A DNA stretch of 37,525 nt, from assembly GCF_030693805.1 (NCBI RefSeq), contig NZ_JAUXZW010000388.1, positions 1 to 37,525 of the forward strand, given 5' to 3'. Positions 27,633-35,385 of this stretch are shown piece after piece (the first letter of the stretch is position 1; each line of letters starts with the position of its first letter). Position numbers and translations under genes: made by a program. The notes under the pieces are model-generated. The model was not told the DNA's origin, did no database searches, and was given only the letters and a program-made list of their open reading frames with translations. This DNA is from Phenylobacterium sp. (GTDB lineage Bacteria > Pseudomonadota > Alphaproteobacteria > Caulobacterales > Caulobacteraceae).

Positions 27633-28151
27633 ATGCTCAAGCTAACGGTGATCGCCATGGCGAGCGCCATCTTCGCGGTCGGCGCGGCCAAGGCGGTCGA
27701 GGCGGTGACCGCCGCGCGTGAGCCGGCGGCGCAGATCCAGCAATCGGCGATGGTGGCGCGCGCCGCGCCTGAGCCCGCCGCCGATCACGCCGCCCAGATC
27801 AGCAAGGCCAGCGACGGCCACTACTGGGCCGAAGCCGACGTCAACGGCGCGCGCGTGCGCTTCCTGGTCGACACCGGCGCCACCGCCGTGGCGTTGACGC
27901 CAGAGGACGCGCTGCGCCTGGGCTTCGCGCCCAAGGACCTCGAATATCGCTATACGGTGACCACCGCTGCGGGACCCGCACGCGGCGCGGCGATCAAGCT
28001 CGCCAGCGTCTCGGTGGCCGGCGCGCGCGTCAACGACGTCGACGCCCTGGTGATCGAAAAGGGCCTCGACGCCTCGCTGCTAGGCATGACCTACCTAGGC
28101 CGCCTCTCCCGCTTCGAGGCCACCCGCTCGGCGCTGATCCTTCGACCCTGA
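27633..28151 (+). CDS. Retropepsin-like aspartic protease (clan AA, TIGR02281 type)
   Basis: The 172-residue product has an N-terminal hydrophobic segment (about 3-19) that could be a signal peptide or membrane anchor. It is followed by an Ala-rich linker and a retropepsin domain. The catalytic aspartate is in FLVDTGATAVALTPEDALRLG (about 77-97, DTGA), and IEKGLDASLLGMTYLGRLSRF (about 142-162) is the conserved C-terminal part. One domain has one Asp, so activity requires a dimer. The location is predicted periplasmic. The substrate is unknown. The gene converges on dusA with a 57-nt overlap of the 3' ends. Confidence 0.87.
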   Translation: MLKLTVIAMASAIFAVGAAKAVEAVTAAREPAAQIQQSAMVARAAPEPAADHAAQISKASDGHYWAEADVNGARVRFLVDTGATAVALTPEDALRLGFAPKDLEYRYTVTTAAGPARGAAIKLASVSVAGARVNDVDALVIEKGLDASLLGMTYLGRLSRFEATRSALILRP

Positions 28152-29129
28152 TCCGGCTACCGCCGCCAACGCGGCGTCCAACACTTCCAGGCCGGCCCCC
28201 GGCTTCACGCCTTCGACGGTGAGGATCCGCCGCCACGCCCGCGCGCCCGGCGCGCCATGGAACAGCCCCAGCATGTGCCGCGCCATGGCCGGCAAATGCA
28301 CCCCGCGGGCCAGCTCGCGCGCCATGTAGGGCCGGTACCGCTCCACCGCCTCGAATGCGTCGATGCGCACGTCGCCGCCGAACACCTCCGCGTCGACATC
28401 GCCCAGCAGCGCCGGCGTGTGGTAGGCCGCGCGGCCCAGCATCACCGCGTCCACATGCTCCAGATGTGTCCGCGCCTCCTCCAGCGAGGCGATCCCGCCG
28501 TTGATGCCGATGGTCAGCTCTGGCCGTTCGGCCTTCAGCCGGTAGACCAGTCCGTAGTCCAGCGGCGGGACGTCGCGGTTCTCCTTCGGCGACAGCCCCT
28601 TCAGCCAGGCCTTGCGCGCATGCACGACGAAGGTGCGCACGCCTGCCTGGGCGCACAGGTCCACCAGGCTGAACAGGCTCTCCTCCGGGTCCTGGTCGTC
28701 GACGCCGATACGGCATTTGACCGTCACCGGCACTGAAACCGCCGCCCCGATCGCCGCCATGCACTCGGCGACCAGTTCGGGCTCGCGCATCAGGCAGGCC
28801 CCGAACCGCCCGCTCTGCACCCGGTCCGACGGGCAGCCGACGTTCAGGTTGATCTCGTCGTAGCCCTCCGCCTCGCCCAGTCGCGCGGCCTCAGCCAGCA
28901 GCTCGGGATCGGAACCGCCAAGCTGCAGGGCCACGGGATGCTCGCACGCATCGAACCCCAGCAGCCGCGCCCGGTCGCCGTGCAGCACCGCCTGCGCGGT
29001 CAGCATCTCGGTGTACAGCAACGCGCGCGACGTCAGAGCCCGATGCAGCACCCGGCAATGCCGATCCGTCCAGTCCATCATGGGTGCAATGGACAATCTA
29101 TGTGCTTGAAATTGCGTCACTTTCCCCAT
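28095..29129 (-). CDS. dusA: tRNA-dihydrouridine synthase A (hybrid 5' end)
   Basis: DusA is an FMN enzyme that reduces U20/U20a of the tRNA D-loop. The 344-residue product has the DusA start RLSIAPMMDWTDRHCR (about 11-26), the catalytic Cys near residue 99 in NVGCPSDRVQSGRFGACLM, the FMN-phosphate region (INGGIASLEEA), and a C-terminal helical domain. The ATG at 29129 is preferred over the TTG at 29138. The first ~15 codons use host-rare codons (CAA, TTT, GCA, CAT, AGA, TTG), whereas from CCC-ATG-ATG-GAC on the codons are GC-rich. This marks the integration junction: the element supplies a new 5' end and upstream region, while the protein frame is kept. Confidence 0.93.
   Translation of the reverse strand: MGKVTQFQAHRLSIAPMMDWTDRHCRVLHRALTSRALLYTEMLTAQAVLHGDRARLLGFDACEHPVALQLGGSDPELLAEAARLGEAEGYDEINLNVGCPSDRVQSGRFGACLMREPELVAECMAAIGAAVSVPVTVKCRIGVDDQDPEESLFSLVDLCAQAGVRTFVVHARKAWLKGLSPKENRDVPPLDYGLVYRLKAERPELTIGINGGIASLEEARTHLEHVDAVMLGRAAYHTPALLGDVDAEVFGGDVRIDAFEAVERYRPYMARELARGVHLPAMARHMLGLFHGAPGARAWRRILTVEGVKPGAGLEVLDAALAAVAGSGSKDQRRAGGLEAGEAA
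29070..29100. other. Probable attachment-site junction (attL) in dusA 5' end
   Basis: Base composition and codon use change abruptly within dusA codons 14-18, and a tyrosine recombinase gene begins 105 nt past the dusA ATG in the opposite direction. The 5' end of dusA is a documented insertion site for tyrosine-recombinase elements that preserve the reading frame. The exact core cannot be set because the other end is outside the window. Confidence 0.6.
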
Positions 29130-29134
29130 ACAAA
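29106..29134 (+). promoter_or_regulatory. Candidate integrase promoter
   Basis: TTGAAA (29106-29111) and TACAAA (29129-29134) are separated by 17 nt, a good sigma-70-like pair. It lies over the first codons of dusA and reads toward the integrase, about 100 nt before its ATG. Confidence 0.5.
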
Positions 29135-29178
29135 TCAACCGGTTCGGCGCTGACCGGCGTCCGCCTTCCTACGCTATT

Positions 29179-29203
29179 TTTCGACCCTTTTCGCCACGTT
29201 TCG
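29179..29203 (+). repeat. Three TTTCG repeats at 10-bp period
   Basis: TTTCG occurs at 29179-29183, 29189-29193 and 29199-29203, exactly 10 bp apart, so all lie on one face of the helix. The extended consensus is TTTCGMC. They lie between the integrase promoter and its ATG and upstream of dusA. Integrase arm sites, excisionase sites or a repressor operator are all possible. Confidence 0.55.
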
Positions 29204-29233
29204 ACATCCCACTGCACCGGATTTGCACCCAAA

Positions 29234-30298
29234 ATGGCATCGATCCGAAAACAGAAATCCGGTGCCTGGCGCGTCCAGGTCCGCCGCAAAGGACGAACCG
29301 TCAGCGAGACGTTCGTCCGCTACGACGACGCCAAGAAGTGGGGCATCGACGCCGAGCGGCAAATCGATCGTGGCGAGACGCCGACGCTTTCCAAGGTTGG
29401 GAAGCTTCAGACGTTCGGCGACCTGATCGATCTGCACATCGACGACATGAAGGATGTCGGTAAGCCGCCTGGCCGATCGAAGGACGCCACCCTCGCGATG
29501 TTGAAGCGTCGGCTGGGCAGCCGGAACATGGTGGAGCTGGATCGGGAACGCATTCTCGCCTTCGGGCGCGAACGAGCGGCCGAGGGTGCCGGCCCAATGA
29601 CCCTCAGCATCGACATCGGCATGATCAAGCTGATCCTGTCGCACGCCGCGGCCGTTCATGGCCTGCCCGTGCGTGTCGAGCCGGTGGACCTGGCCCGGAT
29701 CGCGCTCAAGCGCCTGGGCCTGGTCGGGAAGGGTAAGGAGCGGGACCGGCGGCCCACCGACGAGGAGCTGGAGAAGCTCTGCGCTCACTTTGACGGCAAT
29801 CCCCGCCAGGTCATCCCGATGAGCCGGATCATCAAGTTCGCCGTCGCCACGGCCATGCGACAGGAGGAGATCTGCCGCGTCACCTGGAGCGATCTGAATA
29901 CGCGGACTAAGATGCTGACCATCCGTGACCGCAAGGACCCGCGCGAGAAGAGGGGAAACGACCAGCGCATACCCCTCCTCTCAGTGTCCGGGTTCGATGC
30001 CCTGGCTCTCATCGCGGAGCAGCGCGCGATCCGGGGCAATGAAGACGACCGCATCTTCCCCTACGCCCATAAGTCCGCCGGCACGGCGTTCACGCGCGCC
30101 TGCCAGGATCTGAAGATCGAGGACCTGCATTTCCACGACCTGCGTCATGAGGGCACCAGCCGGCTCTTCGAGGCGGGGTTCGAAATTCAACAGGTGGCGC
30201 TGGTCACGGGCCACAAGGATTGGAAGATGCTGCGACGGTACACGCACCTTCGTCCGGAAGCGCTGCACGCGATAGCGGACAAGAAGGCGGCAGCTTAA
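29234..30298 (+). CDS. Tyrosine recombinase (integrase)
   Basis: This site-specific recombinase is expected to integrate and excise the element at dusA. The 354-residue product has an N-terminal arm-binding-like domain (ASIRKQKSGAWRVQVRRKG, about 2-20), a core-binding domain (about 60-160), and a catalytic domain. Visible catalytic residues are R209 in ATAMRQEEICR, H301 and R304 in HDLRHEGTSR, H327 in VTGHKDW and Y336 in RRYTH. K234 or a nearby Lys would be the beta-hairpin lysine. The frame is open from a GTG at 29084, but alignment to relatives starts at the ATG at 29234. No strong Shine-Dalgarno is present. Confidence 0.93.
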   Translation: MASIRKQKSGAWRVQVRRKGRTVSETFVRYDDAKKWGIDAERQIDRGETPTLSKVGKLQTFGDLIDLHIDDMKDVGKPPGRSKDATLAMLKRRLGSRNMVELDRERILAFGRERAAEGAGPMTLSIDIGMIKLILSHAAAVHGLPVRVEPVDLARIALKRLGLVGKGKERDRRPTDEELEKLCAHFDGNPRQVIPMSRIIKFAVATAMRQEEICRVTWSDLNTRTKMLTIRDRKDPREKRGNDQRIPLLSVSGFDALALIAEQRAIRGNEDDRIFPYAHKSAGTAFTRACQDLKIEDLHFHDLRHEGTSRLFEAGFEIQQVALVTGHKDWKMLRRYTHLRPEALHAIADKKAAA

Positions 30299-30370
30299 GC
30301 CGGGATATCCGATCAGCGCAGGCGCGGACGTTGGGATCAGGCCGGAGAACAGACATTCGCTGAGCGGTTC

Positions 30371-30395
30371 ATCGGCTGCGGTTCGTGCAGCCGAT
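30371..30395. terminator. Hairpin between convergent integrase and helicase genes
   Basis: ATCGGCTGC (30371-30379) and GCAGCCGAT (30387-30395) form a perfect 9-bp stem with a 7-nt loop. It sits in the 100-nt gap between the convergent integrase and helicase stops. There is no T-run on either side, so it may act as a weak bidirectional terminator. Confidence 0.5.
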
Positions 30396-30398
30396 CGA

Positions 30399-33300
30399 CT
30401 AGGCGCTGGCGAGGATCGTGAGCGGCATCCGCCAGGTCTCCATGAGATACGACTCTGTCGCCGCGAACAGTTCCAGGTGTGCCTTCGCCGCCTTAGAGCG
30501 CGAGTAACCCGGCTGAACGATCGTCACGGAAAATTCTGGACGCATTTCCCGCCAGTGGCCGATGAGACCAATCAGCGTCGCCATGTTCCCTTGTTCGAAG
30601 CGCGTGGCGCTCCCGCGTCTCTGGCGATCAACCTCGCGTCGACGAAGGTGATGCAGAAGCTCGTCGAAGCGCTCGGCCCAGCGCACGGATTTCTGCGCTT
30701 GGCCACACACCTCATAGAGATCCTCGACCCGAGAGCCAGGCGCGGCCGCGGACGAGTATTTGCAATGGAACAGGTCGACAGTCAGTGTCCGACCGGAGCG
30801 ACGTAACGCTACGACATCAGCAACTTCGCCGGCGCCATCGTCGTCGAAGATGACATCGTATGGCGCGGCGGTCCGTTTCAGCCGTTCAATTATGCGCCCT
30901 TGAATCGAATCGGCCCGTTTGTCTGCACCCTGGGATTCGCGCCGCAGATTCACTCCCGTCCAGTCAACCGCCTCGATCTTCGCAGGATCGTATGGGGTGA
31001 AGTCATCGTCACGGCGAAGCACAAACAGCTCCGTCGCAACCAACATGTCGCCGTCCGCGAAATACACATGGGGCGGATCCTCCCTGAACACATCCAGGAG
31101 GGGCGTCTCCTTGCGTCCACGACGAACGATCACCTGGTCCCCGCCTACTTGCGAATACGTGACACCCCCGCTCGAAACAGCCAGCGAGTACTGAGCGGAG
31201 CGAACACCATCCGTGACTCGGAACCTAATGGGAGCGGCCGGCGCAAAAGCCGTGAGCTCGATCTCGCAGTTAAAAAAGGCCGCGGCATCGCCGCCACCAA
31301 TCTCTAGAAAGATGCGATCCTCGACGTCGTAAAGGAAGCGCTCAGGCCAAGCGATGGCGATGGGAATCTTGTCCTCAGGCATCACTGTGATGCGCTTGGG
31401 GCGAACGATATTCCTGAGAATAGATTCACTCGTAATGTTTTCGTTGAGGAGTTTAGCGCCCAAGGCGTGGCACCAGTCGATCCATTCCGAAAAACTGTTG
31501 GTGCTTTGGTAGGACCAGATCTTGCCCTTCGCGGAACAGCCGATGGTTTCCTTGGACGGCGTTGAGCCTACTACGGCTCCGTTCTCGTCATGATCCTCAA
31601 TGTCCACATAACCCTGCCCGAACAGGTTGGTCTTCGTCCGTGACCGGTTGCCTGCCAGTGTGTCCAGTGGATCAGCGATATCGGAGCCCATAAACTGGGA
31701 GTAGCGAACCGGCTTTCGTTGCGTTTCGCTCAGCCCGAGGTTCATCAGGACCAGCCGGCGGAACCCATGCAGGACACGGAACACGTCCTCACCGCGAATG
31801 AGTTCGACATCCGAACCAGCCAAGCGCTTGGCAAGATCGAGATGGAGGTCACCGAGCTTTGAGCTGTTGATGAACAATAGCTCCTGGTCGGCGTCCCAGT
31901 GAGCCATCACAAGATTGAACTCAACGTTCCGCGCCGACTTCACCGACGTCCAGCGGAGGCGCTCCTCATCACGGCGCACGAAAATGACTAGCCGCCCCTC
32001 TGCGTTGACCACGGGGGGCTCAATGATCGTGGAGCCGAGCTCTGTAGTCAGCGCGGCCGCCTCCGGCGTCCACTCAGTGCATTTTGTTCGGTACACCACG
32101 GTGCTGAAGCGCGGCTCTAGTGTCTCGAGAGGGAAGGTCTCGGGTGGATTGGCGAAACCAGCGAACAAATCCTCCCGGCGGCGCTCGCGCTCGGTTCGGC
32201 TGTGGCCAATCACCGACAGGATCTGGTTCCAATCAGCGTCCTCAGCGTACAGCGCCTTAAGGTTCTGATTCATGTCGTCGATGGTTACGTTGGCGATGAC
32301 CGTCGCGGTGCCAAGATCGCTTCGCGCTCGGGTAAATCGGCCCACAAATTGGAGCGTGACCGCCTCGCTGCGGTGCTTGTCGTGAAGCGCCGCGATTTTC
32401 AGGTCAGGAAGATCGAACCCCTCCCCGAGCATATCAACACAAACAATCACCCGGGACCGGCCAGCTCTCAATTCGTTCAACGCTGAAGCCCGTTGTGAGG
32501 GTGACATCTTATTGTGGATAAGCTGGGGTTGGTATTCAGGAAGCTTCGCCGTGTAAGCGGCATGAAGCTCTTCAGCTCGATCGACACTGTTGGTCCGCGC
32601 CATGACCAGATGGTTGAAGCCGCGAGCAAGGTCTTCCTCCAATTGGGCACCAACGCCATCAATGATCTGACGGTCCGCGTCACGCACATCTAACCCATGA
32701 ACTGGCACGTACTTAATGGCCGTGAAGAGCTGGTCCTGCTGCGCGCGCCGAAGCGGATAGACGTAAATGAACTTGCCATCCACGCGACGGCCGTCGTTTC
32801 GAAACGGCGTCGCCGTGAACTGGAGGACTGTCCGCTGCGCAAAGTGCAGCTTGAAGTCCCGCCAGGTCCTAGCACCAATGTGGTGAGCCTCGTCGAAGAA
32901 GAGATGGCTCATCAGCTCGGCCAAGCGGGCTTGGAGCTCCACTGACATACCAGACAGCACCTGCATCGTGGCGACGACGACGTTGCTCTCGGCGACCAAG
33001 GCATCCAGATCTTCGACCGTCTTCAGTCCTCGCGACAGCAAAGCTACGGAGGGGTGCGCGGCGTCCGCCGAGAGACAGCCAAAGGTTTTCAGCACCCCGA
33101 GCTGCATGAATTTCTCGGCGATCTGCCGGCGGAGGGGGTCGGTAGGGACGATGACGAGGAGCCGTCGGATTCGTTCGGAGACCAACAGCGAGACCATGGT
33201 GTCGGTCTTGCCGGCGCCGGTTGGGAGCACCAGGGTCGCTGGGAGGGCCGAAACGCTCCAGTGAGCTTTGGTGGCGTAGATCGCGCCGATCTGGGGAGGG

Positions 33301-33881
33301 CGCAGTCCACGTCGCACCTGCCGCTCGCCGTCGAAATCCTCAGCCACGAGTTGAAGCTGGTCTTTCCACCCGAGCGCGATGGCATTTGTCGCCTGCGCGA
33401 CTTGAGCTCTGTCTCCAGTGCCGGGTTTCCTCGGCCTTGGAAGAATCCAGCTGCCCTTGCCCGAATTGAGCTGGTCGACAACGGCTCCTACGGAAGAGAT
33501 GTCTTCCACCCTCAGAACAGCCGAGCACCCCTGTAATGAGGTGGTGTCGCGGTCCACGATCGCGAAAGTGAAGCCGTCGGCCGACGTGCAACGGAGGCTT
33601 CGGCCATGGGTCGAGGTGTGCTCGGAAGCCACCACTTCGAGCGTCCGCTCAGTCTCCGCCAGACGACGAACGAGGTTGCCTGAGAGCCGGCCAAAGACAG
33701 CAATGCGCTCTGGCAATCGAAGGACGGCTCTGGTCGAGAATAGATCGAACATGGCGCGCACCGAATCAAACGAGCGACCATGATAGGCCCTTAGTCCAGC
33801 TTGCGCTGATTGGGCCGAGGTAAGCGTCGCCGTTCGATGAGTTGGCGGCTCCTTTAGGTTCAGGTAGGCGCCGGAAAGCAC
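30399..33881 (-). CDS. Large SF2 helicase with probable C-terminal PD-(D/E)XK-like nuclease domain
   Basis: The 1160-residue product is a DEAD/DEAH-type superfamily 2 ATPase. Order: an unassigned N-terminal region (about 1-190); LRPPQIGA with a Trp-containing Q-motif-like segment (193-208); Walker A PTGAGKT (220-226); the DEAH box D330-E-A-H333; the motif III TAT (356-358); RecA2 with QFVGRFTRAR (511-520, motif VI); a long unassigned middle (about 560-970); and a C-terminal domain with E1019, D1022 and H1039-C-K1041 followed by Q-A-Q, resembling a Mrr-like nuclease core with HxK in place of ExK. The GTG start at 33881 is the longest; an ATG at 33752 (residue 44) is a credible alternative. No methylase or specificity gene is adjacent, so it is not a classical type I or III system. 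A stand-alone anti-phage or anti-plasmid role is inferred. Confidence 0.8.
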   Translation of the reverse strand: MLSGAYLNLKEPPTHRTATLTSAQSAQAGLRAYHGRSFDSVRAMFDLFSTRAVLRLPERIAVFGRLSGNLVRRLAETERTLEVVASEHTSTHGRSLRCTSADGFTFAIVDRDTTSLQGCSAVLRVEDISSVGAVVDQLNSGKGSWILPRPRKPGTGDRAQVAQATNAIALGWKDQLQLVAEDFDGERQVRRGLRPPQIGAIYATKAHWSVSALPATLVLPTGAGKTDTMVSLLVSERIRRLLVIVPTDPLRRQIAEKFMQLGVLKTFGCLSADAAHPSVALLSRGLKTVEDLDALVAESNVVVATMQVLSGMSVELQARLAELMSHLFFDEAHHIGARTWRDFKLHFAQRTVLQFTATPFRNDGRRVDGKFIYVYPLRRAQQDQLFTAIKYVPVHGLDVRDADRQIIDGVGAQLEEDLARGFNHLVMARTNSVDRAEELHAAYTAKLPEYQPQLIHNKMSPSQRASALNELRAGRSRVIVCVDMLGEGFDLPDLKIAALHDKHRSEAVTLQFVGRFTRARSDLGTATVIANVTIDDMNQNLKALYAEDADWNQILSVIGHSRTERERRREDLFAGFANPPETFPLETLEPRFSTVVYRTKCTEWTPEAAALTTELGSTIIEPPVVNAEGRLVIFVRRDEERLRWTSVKSARNVEFNLVMAHWDADQELLFINSSKLGDLHLDLAKRLAGSDVELIRGEDVFRVLHGFRRLVLMNLGLSETQRKPVRYSQFMGSDIADPLDTLAGNRSRTKTNLFGQGYVDIEDHDENGAVVGSTPSKETIGCSAKGKIWSYQSTNSFSEWIDWCHALGAKLLNENITSESILRNIVRPKRITVMPEDKIPIAIAWPERFLYDVEDRIFLEIGGGDAAAFFNCEIELTAFAPAAPIRFRVTDGVRSAQYSLAVSSGGVTYSQVGGDQVIVRRGRKETPLLDVFREDPPHVYFADGDMLVATELFVLRRDDDFTPYDPAKIEAVDWTGVNLRRESQGADKRADSIQGRIIERLKRTAAPYDVIFDDDGAGEVADVVALRRSGRTLTVDLFHCKYSSAAAPGSRVEDLYEVCGQAQKSVRWAERFDELLHHLRRREVDRQRRGSATRFEQGNMATLIGLIGHWREMRPEFSVTIVQPGYSRSKAAKAHLELFAATESYLMETWRMPLTILASA

Positions 33882-34039
33882 TCGAAACCGAACTTCGCCT
33901 TGAAGTCACAGGGGAGCATTTAGGCGAGCGTCCGCCTTGGTCGTTCGGTTCTTGGCCGTCCCTTTTGCATCCGAAAGTACGCCGTCCTACTACGTCGCGT
34001 CACCAGCCCTAGCGCCCTTCTGATCGCCTGTTCACATGC

Positions 34040-34054
34040 CCTCCTGTCAGGAGG
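34040..34054 (+). promoter_or_regulatory. Hairpin that contains the parA ribosome binding site
   Basis: CCTCCT (34040-34045), loop GTC, and AGGAGG (34049-34054) form a perfect 6-bp stem. The 3' arm is itself the Shine-Dalgarno, 5 nt before the ATG at 34060. In the folded RNA the ribosome site would be paired. It also fixes the start of the ATPase gene at 34060 rather than the ATG at 34036, which lies just before the hairpin. Confidence 0.65.
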
Positions 34055-34059
34055 TCCAC

Positions 34060-34725
34060 ATGCGCACAATCGCAATCATCAGCCAGAAGGGCGGCGCCGG
34101 GAAAACCACCCTCGCTGTCCACCTGGCCGCCGCGGCGGCGGGCGAGAAGGTTACGCTCATCGTGGACACGGACCCACAGGCGACCGCCAGCCGGTGGGGT
34201 GAATGGCGCGGCGGGACTGACCCCGAGATTATTGACTGCGGGGCGCCCTCCCTACTCGCTGGCAAGCTGAGCAAGGCGGCGGAACTGGGCGCGGAACTGG
34301 CGGTGATCGACACCCCGCCTCATGCCGACGCCATGGCGCGGCAAGCCGCGCGTCTCGCCGACCTGATCTTGATCCCTTGCCGGCCCAAGGCGTTCGACCT
34401 CGCCGCGATCGAGGCGACCGCGGAACTGGTCAAGGCCAGCGATAAGCCAGCCTTCGTGGTGCTGATGGCCGGGCCGCCTAAGGCCCCACTGATCTACAAG
34501 GAGGCCGCCGAGGTTGTCGAAGGCTCCTTCGGCCTCCAGCTTGCGCCGGTCATGCTGCCGGAGCGCGCCGCCTTCCACCACAGCACGGCGCAGGGCCAGA
34601 CGGCCGCAGAGTTCGATCATGGCGGCAAGGCTGCCGGCGAGATCGGGGCGCTCTGGACGTGGACACGAGGACAGCTGGGCATGTCCGCAGGTGAGCCTGT
34701 TCACACGCCGGCGCACGTCGCATGA
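34060..34725 (+). CDS. ParA-family ATPase
   Basis: The 221-residue product has the deviant Walker A motif of the ParA/MinD family, SQKGGAGKTTLAVHL (about 8-22), followed by LIVDTDPQATASRWGEW (about 37-53) and the Walker B-type VIDTPPHAD (about 85-93). It is short and has no N-terminal HTH, so it resembles the small ParA (type Ib) used by plasmids and integrative elements. It is expected to work with the overlapping downstream protein in partition or retention of the excised element. Divergent from the helicase gene, with 178 nt between them. The strong AGGAGG fixes the start. Confidence 0.92.
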   Translation: MRTIAIISQKGGAGKTTLAVHLAAAAAGEKVTLIVDTDPQATASRWGEWRGGTDPEIIDCGAPSLLAGKLSKAAELGAELAVIDTPPHADAMARQAARLADLILIPCRPKAFDLAAIEATAELVKASDKPAFVVLMAGPPKAPLIYKEAAEVVEGSFGLQLAPVMLPERAAFHHSTAQGQTAAEFDHGGKAAGEIGALWTWTRGQLGMSAGEPVHTPAHVA

Positions 34726-34991
34726 GCCGGTTCGCCGCAATCAAGTCGGAGAAGGCCAGGCCGGCGCCGGCCATGGCGCCGCATCCCGACCATTCAGACG
34801 CGCCGGTCGCGTCGACAAAGGCGCCGGCCAGGCTCGGGAAGAAGGCTGTCAGCGGCTACTTCAGTCCGGAGATGAGCCGTGGATTGCATCTGCTGGCACT
34901 TGAGCAGGGAGCGAGCCTTCAGGCGCTGATGGGCGAGGCCTTTGACGACCTGATGCGCAAGTACGGCAAGCACCCCTTCGGCGAGCGGTGA
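34722..34991 (+). CDS. Small ParA-partner-like protein (possible ribbon-helix-helix)
   Basis: The 89-residue product has an unstructured, Pro/Ala-rich N-terminal half (1-38). The C-terminal half (about 39-85) begins KKAVSGYFSPEMSRGLHLLA and continues QALMGEAFDDLMRKYG, a strand-helix-helix pattern like ribbon-helix-helix partition partners and antitoxins. The ATG overlaps the ParA stop as ATGA. Function is inferred from position: DNA-binding partner of the upstream ATPase. No motif names a particular family with certainty. The stop is 4 nt from the stop of the convergent HTH gene. Confidence 0.75.
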   Translation: MSRFAAIKSEKARPAPAMAPHPDHSDAPVASTKAPARLGKKAVSGYFSPEMSRGLHLLALEQGASLQALMGEAFDDLMRKYGKHPFGER

Positions 34992-34995
34992 GCGA

Positions 34996-35256
34996 TCACC
35001 CGAAGGCGCGGGACTCCTGAGGACGGGCCGGCAGGACGCGGCCCTGGCCAGGATCCGAAGTCGAGCTTTTAGCCCCCCGATCCGCCCAGCTCTGCAGGTC
35101 GTCGATGGCGTAGACCACCCGCCCTCCGATCTTCCGGTAGGTCGGGCCCGTCCCATAGGTTCGATGCTTCTCGAGCGTCCGGCCCGACAGGCCGAGGAAA
35201 CGCCCTGCTTCCGAGGTCCGGAGCAGGCGGGGCGGCATGGGAGCGCCTTCGAACAT
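34996..35256 (-). CDS. AlpA-like helix-turn-helix DNA-binding protein
   Basis: The 86-residue product has a MerR/AlpA-type HTH (HTH_17): RLLRTSEAGRFLGLSGRTLEKHR (about 10-32) and a conserved RKIGGRVVYAIDDLQSWAD wing (about 41-59). Such proteins act as excisionase-like factors or regulators in genomic islands. A strong AGGAGG (35264-35269) 7 nt before the ATG at 35256 fixes the start. The frame is open 12 codons further. It lies downstream of the Fic pair on the same strand, separated from it by 129 nt that contains a hairpin. Confidence 0.85.
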   Translation of the reverse strand: MFEGAPMPPRLLRTSEAGRFLGLSGRTLEKHRTYGTGPTYRKIGGRVVYAIDDLQSWADRGAKSSTSDPGQGRVLPARPQESRAFG

Positions 35257-35362
35257 CGCAAATCCTCCTGGCCGTCCGATCAAGGTCCGCAACTGCGCGA
35301 AGCGAGAACGGCATGCGACTCACCTATCCAGGCGTGGCCTCGGCGGGAAAGGCGTAAGTCTA

Positions 35363-35380
35363 CCCGCCGTCGAGGGCGGG
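35363..35380 (-). terminator. Possible terminator after the Fic gene
   Basis: CCCGCC (35363-35368) and GGCGGG (35375-35380) form a 6-bp GC stem with a 6-nt loop, 5 nt beyond the Fic stop in the minus direction. There is no T-run. It could separate the Fic pair from the HTH gene. Confidence 0.4.
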
Positions 35381-35385
35381 CGGCA

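Noticed and set aside
33961-33993. A TTGCAT/TACTAC promoter for the ParA-like gene with 17-nt spacing
   Set aside because: The -10 matches only half the consensus, so it was not listed as a feature, although some promoter must lie in 33882-34039.
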